Of a stretch of DNA of 64,000 bases, positions 1-8,331 are shown in pieces. The notes below the pieces were generated by a model. It did no database searches, was not told the origin of the DNA, and worked only from the letters and a program-made list of their open reading frames with translations. A program made the translations under genes and the position numbers. Numbering within the stretch: position 1 is the stretch's first letter; each line of letters opens with the position of its first letter. Source of the stretch: Actinomycetota bacterium (GTDB taxonomy: Bacteria; Actinomycetota; Actinomycetes; S36-B12; UBA10799); contig JACJWU010000002.1 of the NCBI GenBank assembly GCA_020636995.1, positions 372,001-436,000 of the forward strand, read 5' to 3'.

Positions 1-1
1 C

Positions 2-1006
2 GCCTACCTCGCGATGTGGCTGCTCGTCCCCGACGAGAGCGCGCCGCCGACCGCTCGGGTCAGCCAGTCCTGGGGACTGCGGATCCTCGGCGCCGGTACG
101 GCCTTCATCGCTGCGATGATCGGCTTGGGCCTGCTGTTCAGCGACTCGATCGGTGGTGGCGGCGTCCTCCTCGGCGCTCTGCTCGCCGGCGTGGTCGTCT
201 GGATCGTGATGAGCCAGAGGGGCGGCGGATCGCCGGCGGCGACACCTGCGGCGCCTGCCGAGCCCGTGGGATACGCCTACGGCGGTGATGGTGGCTACAC
301 GGCGACGACCGCCCTGCCCGCGCCACCGGTGCCCCCCGCCCCACCGCGAGAGCGCTCCTACCTCGGTCTGATCGGTCTGTTCGCCGCAGTTGCGGCCTCA
401 GGGGTCGCGATCCTGCTCGGGGGCGGTGCCACCGTGGTGATGGCGGCAGCTCTGCTGGCCCTCGGGGTCACGATGTTGGTGGGTGGCTTCTACGGGCGCG
501 CGAAGTGGTTGCTGGTCTTCGCGATCCCGCTGCTGATGCTGCTCGCCGTGGTGTCCCAGGTCGAGCGCGCGGATCTGTCGGCCGGACAGCGGGTCTGGGA
601 GCCGACGACGGCCGGCGAGACGTATTCGCTGACCCTCGGGACCGTGGACGTGGACTTCGCACAGTGGCAGGGAGCACCCGTGGCCGGCGATGAGGTGACC
701 ATCGACATGGGAGTCGGCGAGGTCCGGGTTGCGGCTCCCCGCAACTGGGACGTCGAATTGGTCACGACCCTTGACCGCGCCGATGTGCGCGTCGACGGGG
801 ATCGGGCACGTGGCCGTACGGTGGCCGGCGAGCAGGTGGTGACGATCCCGGCGTCGTCCGGCACAGCCGACGGCACACTGCGCCTCAATGTGGACATGCA
901 GGCCGGGGAGGTCATCGTTCGAACCGGTGCACCGGCAGTGGGGGAGCCGACACCGGAGGCCAGCGAGAAGACCACGAAGCAGGACAAGAAGGAGAAGGCG
1001 GCATGA
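2..1006 (+). CDS. PspC/toastrack-type membrane protein, 5' end outside window
   Basis: The frame is open from the window edge, and the codons before the ATG at 14 (reading AYLA) continue smoothly into MWLLVPDE, the usual end of a PspC domain, so the real start lies upstream. Counted from that ATG, hydrophobic segments lie at about 20-45, 50-67, 115-135, 138-158 and 162-180, separated by a Pro/Ala-rich linker at 75-112. Residues 195-310 form a beta-strand-rich, Gly/Val/Thr-rich region like the toastrack domains often attached to PspC, and the last residues are Lys/Glu rich. Such proteins are envelope-stress sensors at the cytoplasmic membrane. The stop overlaps the start of the next gene by 4 bp (ATGA). 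The family assignment rests on the PspC tail and overall architecture. Confidence 0.72.
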   Translation, partial: AYLAMWLLVPDESAPPTARVSQSWGLRILGAGTAFIAAMIGLGLLFSDSIGGGGVLLGALLAGVVVWIVMSQRGGGSPAATPAAPAEPVGYAYGGDGGYTATTALPAPPVPPAPPRERSYLGLIGLFAAVAASGVAILLGGGATVVMAAALLALGVTMLVGGFYGRAKWLLVFAIPLLMLLAVVSQVERADLSAGQRVWEPTTAGETYSLTLGTVDVDFAQWQGAPVAGDEVTIDMGVGEVRVAAPRNWDVELVTTLDRADVRVDGDRARGRTVAGEQVVTIPASSGTADGTLRLNVDMQAGEVIVRTGAPAVGEPTPEASEKTTKQDKKEKAA

Positions 1007-1203
1007 GTAAGCACCCGATCGACATCCTCAGCCTGGGCGCCGGCCTGTTGTTCACGCTCTTCGCTCTCGGCTACCTCCTGGTGCCGGGGTCGATGGGCCT
1101 GACACTGGTCATCCCCGTGATGCTGATCGCCCTTGGCGTGCTCGGCATCGTCGGGGCGGTGATCGCCCAGAACCGGCGGAAGGCGGAACTGGAGCAACTC
1201 TGA
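1003..1203 (+). CDS. small two-helix membrane protein
   Basis: This 66-residue protein has two hydrophobic helices (about residues 9-30 and 35-55) and a short charged C-terminal tail rich in Lys, Arg and Glu. Its ATG overlaps the stop of the PspC/toastrack gene (ATGA), so the two are almost certainly translated together. No enzymatic motif is visible. By position it is an accessory membrane partner of the PspC-like protein, but that role is inference. It is followed directly by a hairpin that can end transcription. Confidence 0.7.
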   Translation: MSKHPIDILSLGAGLLFTLFALGYLLVPGSMGLTLVIPVMLIALGVLGIVGAVIAQNRRKAELEQL

Positions 1204-1212
1204 GTGCAGCAG

Positions 1213-1246
1213 GGGCGGGGTGCGTCGAACGTGACGTACCCCGTCC
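1213..1246. terminator. hairpin terminator between convergent genes
   Basis: A GC-rich inverted repeat (GGGGT...ACCCC core extended by GCGTC/GACGT) with a GAAC loop lies between the small membrane gene and the oppositely oriented ltrA-like gene, followed by a short T-rich stretch (TTGTTCT). It can serve both directions. Confidence 0.6.
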
Positions 1247-1251
1247 TTGTT

Positions 1252-2430
1252 CTATGCCGTCGGCGCACGCTGCGGGCTCTCGGCGGAGCGGATCAGGGGC
1301 CTGGCCAGCGGATCGATCAGCCTCACCAGGGAGGCGTAAGCCAGCACCGCCACCACACACAGCGTTACGAAGGTCACGATGCTCAGAGTGCTGTTCTCGC
1401 TCATCACACCCACCGTGACGAAGCCCACCGCCACCATCGCATTCACGACCACCACGCGTGTGGCACGACCGCGCCGGATCCACGCGATCGCGGCCAACGC
1501 CGCGAAGATCATCCCAAGAGCCACCCCTGTCAACGAGTAGTCGTCACCGAGGGTCATCTCGATGCCGATGCCCTGGGCCAGGAAGTCGAACGCCGTGATG
1601 AGTCCGAGGATCAGGACCATGTGGGTCACGGTGAGGGCGACCAGGATCCTGCCGTTCTCCTCGACGGGCACCCGCATCGCGCTGTCGAAGTAGAGTCGCC
1701 AGAAGGCGAAGACGCAGATGAACAGCAGGATGAACAGCCAGGGGTGCGGGATCGTGCTGATGCCCAGCAGTGTCTCTGCCAGCACCAGGAAGCCCTCGCC
1801 CAGCACGATGATGATGAGTTGTCCCCACCGTTCGTCGAGATGGTTGGGGCGGATCGGGTGATCCGGAAGTGCGCGACGGCCGGCCAGCAGCACCAGCGCG
1901 GCGGCGGCGAACAACGTGGCCACGACGGAGAAGAAGCCGAGGTTGTACAACTCACCCTCGCCATCTCCGATCCGCGGTGCTCCGGCAACGCACACCGCGG
2001 CGGCCACCAGACACAGCACGATGGGCGCGGTGAGCCGCGACTCAGACGTGCGCGCCTTGACGTCGAGGAGCATGACGGCGCATGTGACGTACACGGCAGC
2101 GAGCATGAGCGTGCCGAGAGAGTTCCGCAGTCCATCGTCGGGCTGGACCGTGAGTGCGGTGACCAGGATCAGCATCATGAGCAGGACCATCGACATCGTG
2201 CGCACGATGCCACCGTCGGGGTAGCGGTTGTTGATGACGGTGACGATCATCCAGATCGTGAACGCGACGAAAGTGGCATCGAAGCCCAGCAGCAGTGAGG
2301 GCCGAGGACTCTCGACCAGAGTCGAGTTGACCAACGACAACCACGCCACGAACACGAGGTCGAAGAACAACTCCAGCCACGTGACATGTTGTTCGTCGCT
2401 GACCCGGGTCTGGGGCGTGGCTGTCTCCAC
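1252..2430 (-). CDS. low temperature requirement A (LtrA) family protein
   Basis: This is an integral membrane protein of 392 residues from a GTG at 2430. A TTG at 2466 would add 12 residues but has no ribosome-binding site, whereas the GTG has GGTGGGA seven bases upstream. Near the N-terminus it carries the family signature LELFFDLVFV, followed by about ten hydrophobic segments. A conserved charged/His segment lies in the middle (PNHLDERWGQLIIIVLGEGF). Members are named after a Listeria locus needed for growth in the cold; the biochemical function is not established. It converges on the small membrane gene. Confidence 0.8.
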   Translation of the reverse strand: METATPQTRVSDEQHVTWLELFFDLVFVAWLSLVNSTLVESPRPSLLLGFDATFVAFTIWMIVTVINNRYPDGGIVRTMSMVLLMMLILVTALTVQPDDGLRNSLGTLMLAAVYVTCAVMLLDVKARTSESRLTAPIVLCLVAAAVCVAGAPRIGDGEGELYNLGFFSVVATLFAAAALVLLAGRRALPDHPIRPNHLDERWGQLIIIVLGEGFLVLAETLLGISTIPHPWLFILLFICVFAFWRLYFDSAMRVPVEENGRILVALTVTHMVLILGLITAFDFLAQGIGIEMTLGDDYSLTGVALGMIFAALAAIAWIRRGRATRVVVVNAMVAVGFVTVGVMSENSTLSIVTFVTLCVVAVLAYASLVRLIDPLARPLIRSAESPQRAPTA

Positions 2431-2512
2431 GAGTGCATCCCACCGCTCACAGTCCGCCGGATGCAACTCGCCGGGCAGGGCGGGGAGGGCGTTCCGGCTC
2501 CCTGGCGGCCCT

Positions 2513-2585
2513 CCGGTTAGAGATCGGCATCCTGGTTAGTGATCGGCATCCTGGTTAGAGATACTGCACTCCGGTTAGTCCTATC
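2513..2585. repeat. palindromic repeat copy A, left half
   Basis: Left arm of the dispersed palindrome described under copy D, cut by the IS256 element. It carries CCGGTTAGAGATCGGCAT, an extra partial duplication of GATCGGCATCCTGGTTAG, and ends in the 8 bp GTCCTATC that is repeated on the other side of the IS. The right half lies at 4018-4082. Confidence 0.8.
2578..2585. repeat. 8-bp target site duplication, left
   Basis: GTCCTATC directly abuts the left IS256 end. The same 8 bp occurs at 4018-4025. In the uninterrupted repeat copy B the sequence occurs once at the same place, which proves the insertion point. Confidence 0.9.
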
Positions 2586-4017
2586 GGTCAAGTCCAGTGA
2601 GGTGGTGTACGAACTGGTTGGGTTCGTGATCCTCAGGTGGGTTGATGTTACGCGCTGAGCGCGGCTGTGGTCACCTCCTGGACGTCGGTGTCTGCGGGGT
2701 CGGGGTGTAGCAGGGCCAGTCGGCATCGTTTGAGGACGTCCAGGCCGATGTAGCGGCGCATCTCGGTCCATTCGTCGTGCTGTTCGGCCAGGACCGCGCC
2801 GACCAGTCGGATCGCGGAGTCGCGGTTCGGGAAGATCCCAACCACGTCGGTGCGCCGGCGGATCTCCCGGTTGAGCCGCTCGTTGGGGTTGTTGCTCCAG
2901 ATCTGGCGCCACACTTCTTTGGGGAAGGCGGTGAACGCCAGGATGTCCGCACGTGCCTCGTCGAGGTAGTCGGCGACATCGGGTAGTTGCTCGGCCAAGG
3001 TGGCGACCATCCGGTCGAACTGGGCGTGCACCGAGGCGGCGTCGGGCTGGTCGTAGACCGAGTGCAGCAGCGCCTTGACCCACGGCCACGCCGACTTCGG
3101 GGTCTTGGCCATCAGGTTCGCGGCGAAATGGGTGCGGCACCGCTGCCAGCTGGCACCGGGCAGGGTCGCGCCGACCGCGTCGACCAGCCCGGCGTGGGCA
3201 TCGGAGGTGACCAGCCCCACCCCGGACAGTCCGCGGGCCACCAGGTCGCGGAAGAACCCCAGCCAGCCGGCGCCGTCCTCGGCGGTGGACAGCTGCAACC
3301 CCAGGATTTCCCGGTAGCCCTCGGCGTTTACGCCGGTGGCCACCATCGCCGCGACCTTGATCACCCGCCCGCCCTCACGCACCCGCAAGGTCAACGCGTC
3401 AGCGGCCACGAACGTGTACGGCCCGGCGTCCAGCGGCCGGGTCCGGAACGCCTCCACCTGCTCGTCGAGGTCTTCGGCCATCTGCGAGACAGCCGACTTG
3501 GACAGCCCGGTGATCCCCAGCGCGGCGACCAGCCGTTCCATCCGGCGGGTGGACACCCCCAGCAGGTAGCTGGTGGCCACCGCGGTGACCAGCGCCTGCT
3601 CGGAACGCCGGCGGCGTTCCAACAGCCACTCCGGGAAGTACGAGCCGGTGCGCAGCTTCGGGATGGCCAACTCGATGCTGCCCGTGCGGGTGTCCCACCG
3701 CCGCTCCCGATACCCATTACGGGAGTTCGTGCGGGCCTCGGAGCGCTGGTTGTAGCCGGCCCCGCACGCCGCATCAGCCTCCTCACCCATCAACGCCTCG
3801 GCGAACGTCTTGAGCATCTGACGCAGCAAATCAGGGCTTGCCTGGGACAGTTGCTCGTCCAGGAACCCGGACAGGTCAATACTGGGATTAGCGGTCATCG
3901 TGATGATTCCTCTCAGAGATCTTTAGTCGGTTCTCTGAGGATCACGCGGTGACCGCTCCTGTCTGCGACACCACGCCGAACACGATCAGCTGTTACACCA
4001 CGCCTCTGGACTCAACT
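2586..4017 (-). mobile_element. complete IS256-family insertion sequence
   Basis: The element is 1432 bp long and bounded by imperfect terminal inverted repeats of about 31 bp (2586-2616 and 3987-4017, sharing GTCCAG and GGTGTA blocks). It has exact 8-bp target duplications, as known for the IS256 family. It contains one transposase gene on the minus strand and nothing else. It was inserted into a palindromic intergenic repeat whose uninterrupted sister copy lies at 4145-4255, so the empty site can be reconstructed. Confidence 0.92.
2648..3898 (-). CDS. IS256-family transposase
   Basis: This 416-residue DDE transposase has the length and architecture of the IS256/Mutator-like family. An N-terminal segment contains GEEADAACGAGYNQRSEAR..NGYRERRWDTRTG, and the central catalytic region includes VAADALTLRVREGG (first Asp), VGLVTSDAHAGL (second Asp) and a region with NPNERLNREIRRRTDVVGIFPN carrying the third acidic residue. 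No stop or frameshift interrupts it and both element ends are intact, so it may be active. The start codon ATG at 3898 is preceded by AGAGGAATC, a plausible binding site. Confidence 0.93.
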   Translation of the reverse strand: MTANPSIDLSGFLDEQLSQASPDLLRQMLKTFAEALMGEEADAACGAGYNQRSEARTNSRNGYRERRWDTRTGSIELAIPKLRTGSYFPEWLLERRRRSEQALVTAVATSYLLGVSTRRMERLVAALGITGLSKSAVSQMAEDLDEQVEAFRTRPLDAGPYTFVAADALTLRVREGGRVIKVAAMVATGVNAEGYREILGLQLSTAEDGAGWLGFFRDLVARGLSGVGLVTSDAHAGLVDAVGATLPGASWQRCRTHFAANLMAKTPKSAWPWVKALLHSVYDQPDAASVHAQFDRMVATLAEQLPDVADYLDEARADILAFTAFPKEVWRQIWSNNPNERLNREIRRRTDVVGIFPNRDSAIRLVGAVLAEQHDEWTEMRRYIGLDVLKRCRLALLHPDPADTDVQEVTTAALSA

Positions 4018-4082
4018 GTCCTATCCGGCCGTGGGACTCTAACCAACCTGCCTGCGACTAACCAACCTGCCGGACTCTAACC
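4018..4082. repeat. palindromic repeat copy A, right half, with right target duplication
   Basis: It begins with the duplicated GTCCTATC (4018-4025), then CGGCCGTGGGACTCTAACC and two further CTAACC motifs. Joined to 2513-2585 with one copy of the 8 bp removed, it restores an element like copy B. Copies A and B with their shared upstream flank form a tandem duplication with a unit of about 192 bp once the IS is removed. Confidence 0.8.
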
Positions 4083-4144
4083 AACGTGCCGTCCGCGGGA
4101 CTCGTGGCGATGGCGAGCGGCGGTTCCGGCTCTCTGGCGGCACT

Positions 4145-4255
4145 CCGGTTAGAGATCGGCATCCTGGTTAGAGATGCGGCACTCCGGTTAGTCCTATCCG
4201 GCCGTGGGACTCTAACCAACCTGCCTGCGACTAACCAAACCGCCGGACTCTAACC
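4145..4255. repeat. palindromic repeat copy B
   Basis: An uninterrupted element of about 111 bp. The left arm has three GGTTAG motifs, the centre is CCGGCCGTGG, and the right arm has three CTAACC motifs. Its flank (GTTCCGGCTC.CTGGCGGC) matches the flank of copy A at 2491. It lies between the IS element and the DinB-like gene. Confidence 0.82.
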
Positions 4256-4341
4256 AACGTGGCCGGCCTCCGGCCGTCGGACTCCAGCCCACGTGCCGGG
4301 CGGAATTGTCCGCGCACCGAATGTGCGGGCCAGTTTCGGAT

Positions 4342-4347
4342 TAGCCT
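4342..4347 (+). promoter_or_regulatory. -10 box TAGCCT, leaderless start
   Basis: TAGCCT is followed by exactly six bases and then the ATG of the DinB-like gene. No Shine-Dalgarno sequence is present. The spacing puts the transcription start at the initiation codon. Confidence 0.55.
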
Positions 4348-4353
4348 CCTGGC

Positions 4354-4875
4354 ATGGGCGCATCACGCAGCGTCGAACTGCTCGTCGACGCATTCGGGCG
4401 GGTGGCGCAGGCGGTACCCGGAGTGATCGAGGGTTTGGGGACTGCGCAGCTGGCCTGGTATCCGGGTCCCTTTGCGAACTCGATCGGATGGTTGGTCTGG
4501 CACATGGGCCGGGTGCAGGACGATCATCTTGCCGGCATCGCCGAGTCCGAGCAGGTGTGGATCGGGCAGGGCTGGGCCGACCGCTTCGCGCTGCCCTACG
4601 ACACCCTGGACATCGGGTACGGCCAGACCCCGGATCAGGCCCATCGGCTCGAGGCGGGCGCTGATCTGCTCGGCGGGTACTACGCCGCCGTGCACGAAAG
4701 GACTCTGGAGATTCTGGAGGGCATCACCACAGACCTGGAGTTCGACCGCATCGTCGACCCGAACTGGGATCCGCCCGTGACCGCAGCGGTGCGTCTGGTG
4801 AGCGTGGTCAACGACGTGACCCAACATGTGGGCCAGGCGGCGTACGTGCGGGGTCTGCTCGACGCCAGGATGTGA
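4354..4875 (+). CDS. DinB-like / DUF664 family protein
   Basis: This 173-residue protein has the DinB/DUF664 four-helix fold signature: an N-terminal helix with LVDAFGRV, then SIGWLVWHMGRVQDDHL with two His positions, and near the C-terminus VVNDVTQHVGQAAYVRGLL with the third His. In the superfamily three His bind a divalent metal, and several actinobacterial members are thiol (mycothiol) transferases or isomerases. The substrate here is unknown. The gene appears leaderless (TAGCCT six bases before ATG). It converges on the saccharopine-dehydrogenase-like gene with only two bases between stops. Confidence 0.8.
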   Translation: MGASRSVELLVDAFGRVAQAVPGVIEGLGTAQLAWYPGPFANSIGWLVWHMGRVQDDHLAGIAESEQVWIGQGWADRFALPYDTLDIGYGQTPDQAHRLEAGADLLGGYYAAVHERTLEILEGITTDLEFDRIVDPNWDPPVTAAVRLVSVVNDVTQHVGQAAYVRGLLDARM

Positions 4876-4877
4876 CG

Positions 4878-6092
4878 TCAGAGTCCCAGCGGGATCACGT
4901 CGCGTGAGCCGTCCGGACCGACGTGCTCGAGGTGGACGATCCCGGACTCCCCGCCGGCGCTGACGTTCAGCCGGGCCATCAGGTCGAAGGCGAGCGGCAG
5001 GAAGTCCATGGGCCTGACGCCGGCCTCCGGGGGCACCACACCCGGGCCGGCGACCTTGCCGCCGGCCATCAGCAGGGCGCCCACAGCGGCGGGAATGCCT
5101 GTGCCCTCGCCGGCGCCGGCTGCTCGCGAGGAGAGTTGGAACACGTACCGGTGACGTTCGCTGCCCTTGCGTCCCCCGACCTCGACGGCCAGGCACCCGG
5201 CCGGCCCCGTGACACCGGCGGCCTGCAAGAAAGTTGGTCGTTGGCGTTGGAGCAGTGCCACGCTGACGTCGAGGGGCGTCACCTCGACTCCGCCCACACT
5301 CAGCGGCTCATCGCTGCAGGCGCCGACCCGCACCAGATCCTGCGTGCGCTCGAAGTACGGCAACGGGAAGATGACGCCGAGATTCGTGGCGCGGCGCAGC
5401 CCGGGGAAGTGCCTGGGCAGCGTGATCGTCTCCGGGTGCGGGTAGGGGAAGACCGGCATCCGCCCCACATCGCGGAAGTCGAACTCGCGCACGAACGCCT
5501 GCCCGTCGGCTTCGAGTTGCCGTACCTCGCGGAACTCGCCGTCCACGTACAAGGGAACCGGGTTGACCATCGCGTGGATGCGATGCTTGAGCACGCCCGC
5601 GCCCTCCTCCGGTTCCCCGCCGTGCACGTGCATGATGTCGACCGTCTCGACCTCATCGAGCAACTGCTCGGCGCACAGGCGCACGAAGACGTTGGCGATG
5701 CCAGGGGAGTTGCCCATCCCGAGCAGTGCCGTGACGCCAGCCGCACGGGCGGTGGCATCCAGGTCCAGCATCAGCCGGGTAGGAGCCAGATCGTCGCACA
5801 CATCGACGTAATCGACCCCCGCGTCGATCGCCGCGGCGAGGATCGGTGGTCCGAAACGGTAGAAGGGGCCGACGCAGTTGACGACCACATCGGCGCCGTT
5901 CATGGCGAGGCGCAGCGACTGCGCCGAGGAAGCGTCACACGCCATCGAGTCGGCGCCGATCTCGTCGGCGAGTTCGCCTGCACGCTGCTGATCGAGATCG
6001 GCGACCACAACATCTTCGCCAGCGGCAGCCAACGCGCGGGATGCGACGCTGCCGATGCCCCCGCATCCTCCGAGTACCACGATCCGTGCCAT
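4878..6092 (-). CDS. saccharopine dehydrogenase-like NAD(P)-binding oxidoreductase
   Basis: This 404-residue protein starts with a Rossmann dinucleotide-binding motif (MARIVVLGGCGGIGSVASRAL), and DADLDQQ-like acidic residues follow the second strand. The chosen ATG at 6092 has AGAGGAGG six bases upstream; an upstream in-frame start at 6137 would add an unlikely Arg-rich tail. The middle segment (VNCVGPFYRFGPPIL, DYVDVCDDLAPT) matches the catalytic-domain entry of saccharopine dehydrogenase/LYS9-type reductases, which act on amino acids or related carbonyl compounds. Substrate specificity cannot be read. It is transcribed divergently from a secreted hydrolase. Confidence 0.8.
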   Translation of the reverse strand: MARIVVLGGCGGIGSVASRALAAAGEDVVVADLDQQRAGELADEIGADSMACDASSAQSLRLAMNGADVVVNCVGPFYRFGPPILAAAIDAGVDYVDVCDDLAPTRLMLDLDATARAAGVTALLGMGNSPGIANVFVRLCAEQLLDEVETVDIMHVHGGEPEEGAGVLKHRIHAMVNPVPLYVDGEFREVRQLEADGQAFVREFDFRDVGRMPVFPYPHPETITLPRHFPGLRRATNLGVIFPLPYFERTQDLVRVGACSDEPLSVGGVEVTPLDVSVALLQRQRPTFLQAAGVTGPAGCLAVEVGGRKGSERHRYVFQLSSRAAGAGEGTGIPAAVGALLMAGGKVAGPGVVPPEAGVRPMDFLPLAFDLMARLNVSAGGESGIVHLEHVGPDGSRDVIPLGL

Positions 6093-6178
6093 GGTGAACC
6101 TCCTCTGGCGAACGTACCAACAGCGGGTCGGCCGCACTCGTGCGACAGTGGAGACTCCGGGAGGATCAGCGAGGACTC

Positions 6179-7702
6179 ATGAGATTCACACGACTGTTCG
6201 GGATGCTGTCGGCCGCACTAGTCGCCAGCGCGGCGACCCCTGCCGCCGCGCAGGACTACGACACGGTGGTGTCCTTCGACGGCACCCCCATCACGTTCTA
6301 CTGGTTTCCCGCGAGCGGCCTGGCCGACGGTCAGGTGGCGCCCACGGTTCTGCAGGGCCCGGGGTTCGGCGGGCAGGCCGAGGATGATCCCGACGCCAAG
6401 AGCAGCGCGGCGATCCCGGGCGTCGGGGACCTGCGAAAGGCCGGATACAACGTGCTGACCTGGAACCCCCGAGGGATCTCCCCGTCGGGCGGACAGGCGC
6501 AACTGAACAACCCGGACTTCGAGGGCCGCGACGTATCGGCGCTCATCACCTGGGTGTCCACCCGGCCCGAGGCACAACTCGATGCCGCAGGCGACCCCCG
6601 GATCGGGATGACCGGCGGCTCCTACGGTGGCGGCATCCAGTTCTCCACCGCCGCGATCGACCCCCGTGTCGATGCCATCGTTCCCGTGATCGCCTGGAAC
6701 TCGCTGCGGACGAGCCTCTACAAGGCGCAGACCATCAAGAGCTCGTGGGTCAACGCGTTGCTGGTGGGGGCCACCCGTCCGGGCAACACCTTCAGTCCGT
6801 CGATCCTCAAAGGCCGACAGCAGGCGCGCAAGGGCACGACGTTCAGCAAGGAGGTCGTGGGCTTCGCCCGTGCCGCAGGGCCCGACCGCGTGCTGGCGAA
6901 CATCACGGCCCCGACGTTGATCCTGCAGGGCACCATCGACAACTTGTTCCCGCCGTCGGAGGCGGTGGCCAACTACAAGGCGCTGCGTAATGCGGGCGTG
7001 CCCACCAAGATGGTGTGGTTCTGCGGTGGCCACGGCGTGTGTCTCACAGAGGGTGGGGAGTCGACCCTTCCCCTGCAGCAGACGTGGCTGTGGCTGGACA
7101 AGTACCTGAAGGGTGACACGGCGGTCGATACCGGTCCGGGGTTCACGTGGATCGACCAGCGGGGCCGGTTCCGTTCGGCCGCCGACTACCCGTCAGCGGC
7201 GCGTCGGCTCAGCGCGCGCGGGGATGGCGAGTTGCGGCTGAAGGACAAGGGCGGATCCGGGCCGTACACCGCCGAACTGCCGTCGTCGATCTCGCCCACG
7301 TTCTCCCTGGTGCTGCGACCCACGATCCCAGCCCCTGCGAAGAACGCGGTGAACCTGACGGTGCGGGCCACGACACAATCGGTCGTGGTGGGTTCGCCGA
7401 GGCTGAAGCTCACGTACAAGGGCAGTTCGAAGAATCCCAAGGTCCGGGTACTGGCGCAGTTGGTGGATCCCAGGACGAAGACCGTGGTGGGCAATCAGAT
7501 CACGCCCTTCGCGCTGAAACTCAACGGGAAGCGGCAGAAGGCGACGATCCCGATGGAGGAGATTTCGTTCGACCTGCGCAAGGGTCAGCGCCTGCGCCTG
7601 CAGATCGTGGCGAACAGTGGGCCATACGACACGTTCCCGGAGGGTGGCCGGGTGTCGTTCTCGAAGGTGAAGGTGAGCCTTCCGGTCGTGTCCGGACAAT
7701 GA
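6179..7702 (+). CDS. secreted alpha/beta hydrolase, S15 (X-Pro dipeptidyl peptidase/CocE)-like
   Basis: From the ATG at 6179 (weak GAGGA upstream) the 507-residue protein begins with a clear signal peptide (MRFTRLFGMLSAALVASAATPAAAQ), so it is exported. The hydrolase domain shows the nucleophile elbow GGSYGGG, a late Asp in LQGTIDNLFPP and a His in CGGHGVC, forming a Ser-Asp-His triad. The preceding DxxGxSPSGG stretch (WNPRGISPSGG) is typical of the S15/CocE family. A C-terminal beta-rich domain (from about residue 370) corresponds to the jelly-roll found in these enzymes. The likely role is extracellular peptide or ester hydrolysis. A strong hairpin terminator follows the stop. Confidence 0.82.
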   Translation: MRFTRLFGMLSAALVASAATPAAAQDYDTVVSFDGTPITFYWFPASGLADGQVAPTVLQGPGFGGQAEDDPDAKSSAAIPGVGDLRKAGYNVLTWNPRGISPSGGQAQLNNPDFEGRDVSALITWVSTRPEAQLDAAGDPRIGMTGGSYGGGIQFSTAAIDPRVDAIVPVIAWNSLRTSLYKAQTIKSSWVNALLVGATRPGNTFSPSILKGRQQARKGTTFSKEVVGFARAAGPDRVLANITAPTLILQGTIDNLFPPSEAVANYKALRNAGVPTKMVWFCGGHGVCLTEGGESTLPLQQTWLWLDKYLKGDTAVDTGPGFTWIDQRGRFRSAADYPSAARRLSARGDGELRLKDKGGSGPYTAELPSSISPTFSLVLRPTIPAPAKNAVNLTVRATTQSVVVGSPRLKLTYKGSSKNPKVRVLAQLVDPRTKTVVGNQITPFALKLNGKRQKATIPMEEISFDLRKGQRLRLQIVANSGPYDTFPEGGRVSFSKVKVSLPVVSGQ

Positions 7703-7705
7703 CAG

Positions 7706-7733
7706 AGCCCCCCCGCCGTGAGGCGAGGGGGCT
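7706..7733. terminator. strong hairpin terminator
   Basis: AGCCCCC and GGGGGCT flank an inner GCC/GGC stem with a GTGA loop, four bases after the hydrolase stop and 15 bases from the end of the convergent DUF805 gene. It can serve both directions. Confidence 0.75.
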
Positions 7734-7747
7734 TCATGTCAGTACTA

Positions 7748-8173
7748 CTAGAGTGCTCCGGGGCTTCCCGGCGGCGGACCGTAGTTGTTGTCGCCAGCGT
7801 CGCCTTCCTTGATGTAGAAGGCGAAGATGAGGATCAGCGGACCGATACAGCAGATGAGCCCCAGCCACCACCACCAGCCGGACTTGTTGACGTCGTGCAG
7901 ACGCCGGACGGCGATGGAAATGGTCGGCAGGAGCACGACCAGTGCCCAGATGCTGCTCAGCCACCCCGGGTTGTAGACCGACGTGACTGAGTCACCGGTT
8001 TCCAGGTTGGTCACCGTGCTCACCTGGAAACCGAAGAGGTTATCCAGGATGTTCAGGATGAAACTCACAATGATGTAGAACAGCACCCAGTACCAGAACT
8101 CGGACCGCGAGGCCCGGCCCCGGAAGACTGCGTACTTCTTGAAGCCAGAACTGATTGCCTGACCGAATGACAT
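7748..8173 (-). CDS. DUF805 family membrane protein
   Basis: The 141-residue product starts at the ATG at 8173 with GGGAGGTGG upstream. It has the DUF805 N-terminal signature (YAVFRGRASRSEFWYWVLF) followed by four hydrophobic helices, including LLPTISIAVRRLHDVNKSGWWWW with the family's conserved RRLHD..KSGWW motif. DUF805 proteins are small inner-membrane proteins of unknown function. The C-terminus is short, Gly/Pro-rich and presumably cytoplasmic. Confidence 0.9.
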   Translation of the reverse strand: MSFGQAISSGFKKYAVFRGRASRSEFWYWVLFYIIVSFILNILDNLFGFQVSTVTNLETGDSVTSVYNPGWLSSIWALVVLLPTISIAVRRLHDVNKSGWWWWLGLICCIGPLILIFAFYIKEGDAGDNNYGPPPGSPGAL

Positions 8174-8331
8174 GCGCACCACCTCCCTTGTGGTGCTGAG
8201 AATGGCAGAAGCGCAGTGTCGATGGTTGGTCCGACACGAAGTGATCTCCGATCGCCGCCACGTCCTCCCGCCCCTGGCATTGTTACAACCAACGTCAGGA
8301 TGTAACATCACGGGTAAGGCGAGGAGGAAAC

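Noticed and set aside
1204..2298. 364-residue open frame antisense to the LtrA-like gene
   Set aside because: Composition is His/Asp/Gln rich with no motif, while the opposite strand encodes a clear membrane-protein family.
4923..6182. 419-residue plus-strand frame antisense to the saccharopine-dehydrogenase-like gene
   Set aside because: No family features; His/Asp/Arg-rich shadow of the real minus-strand gene.
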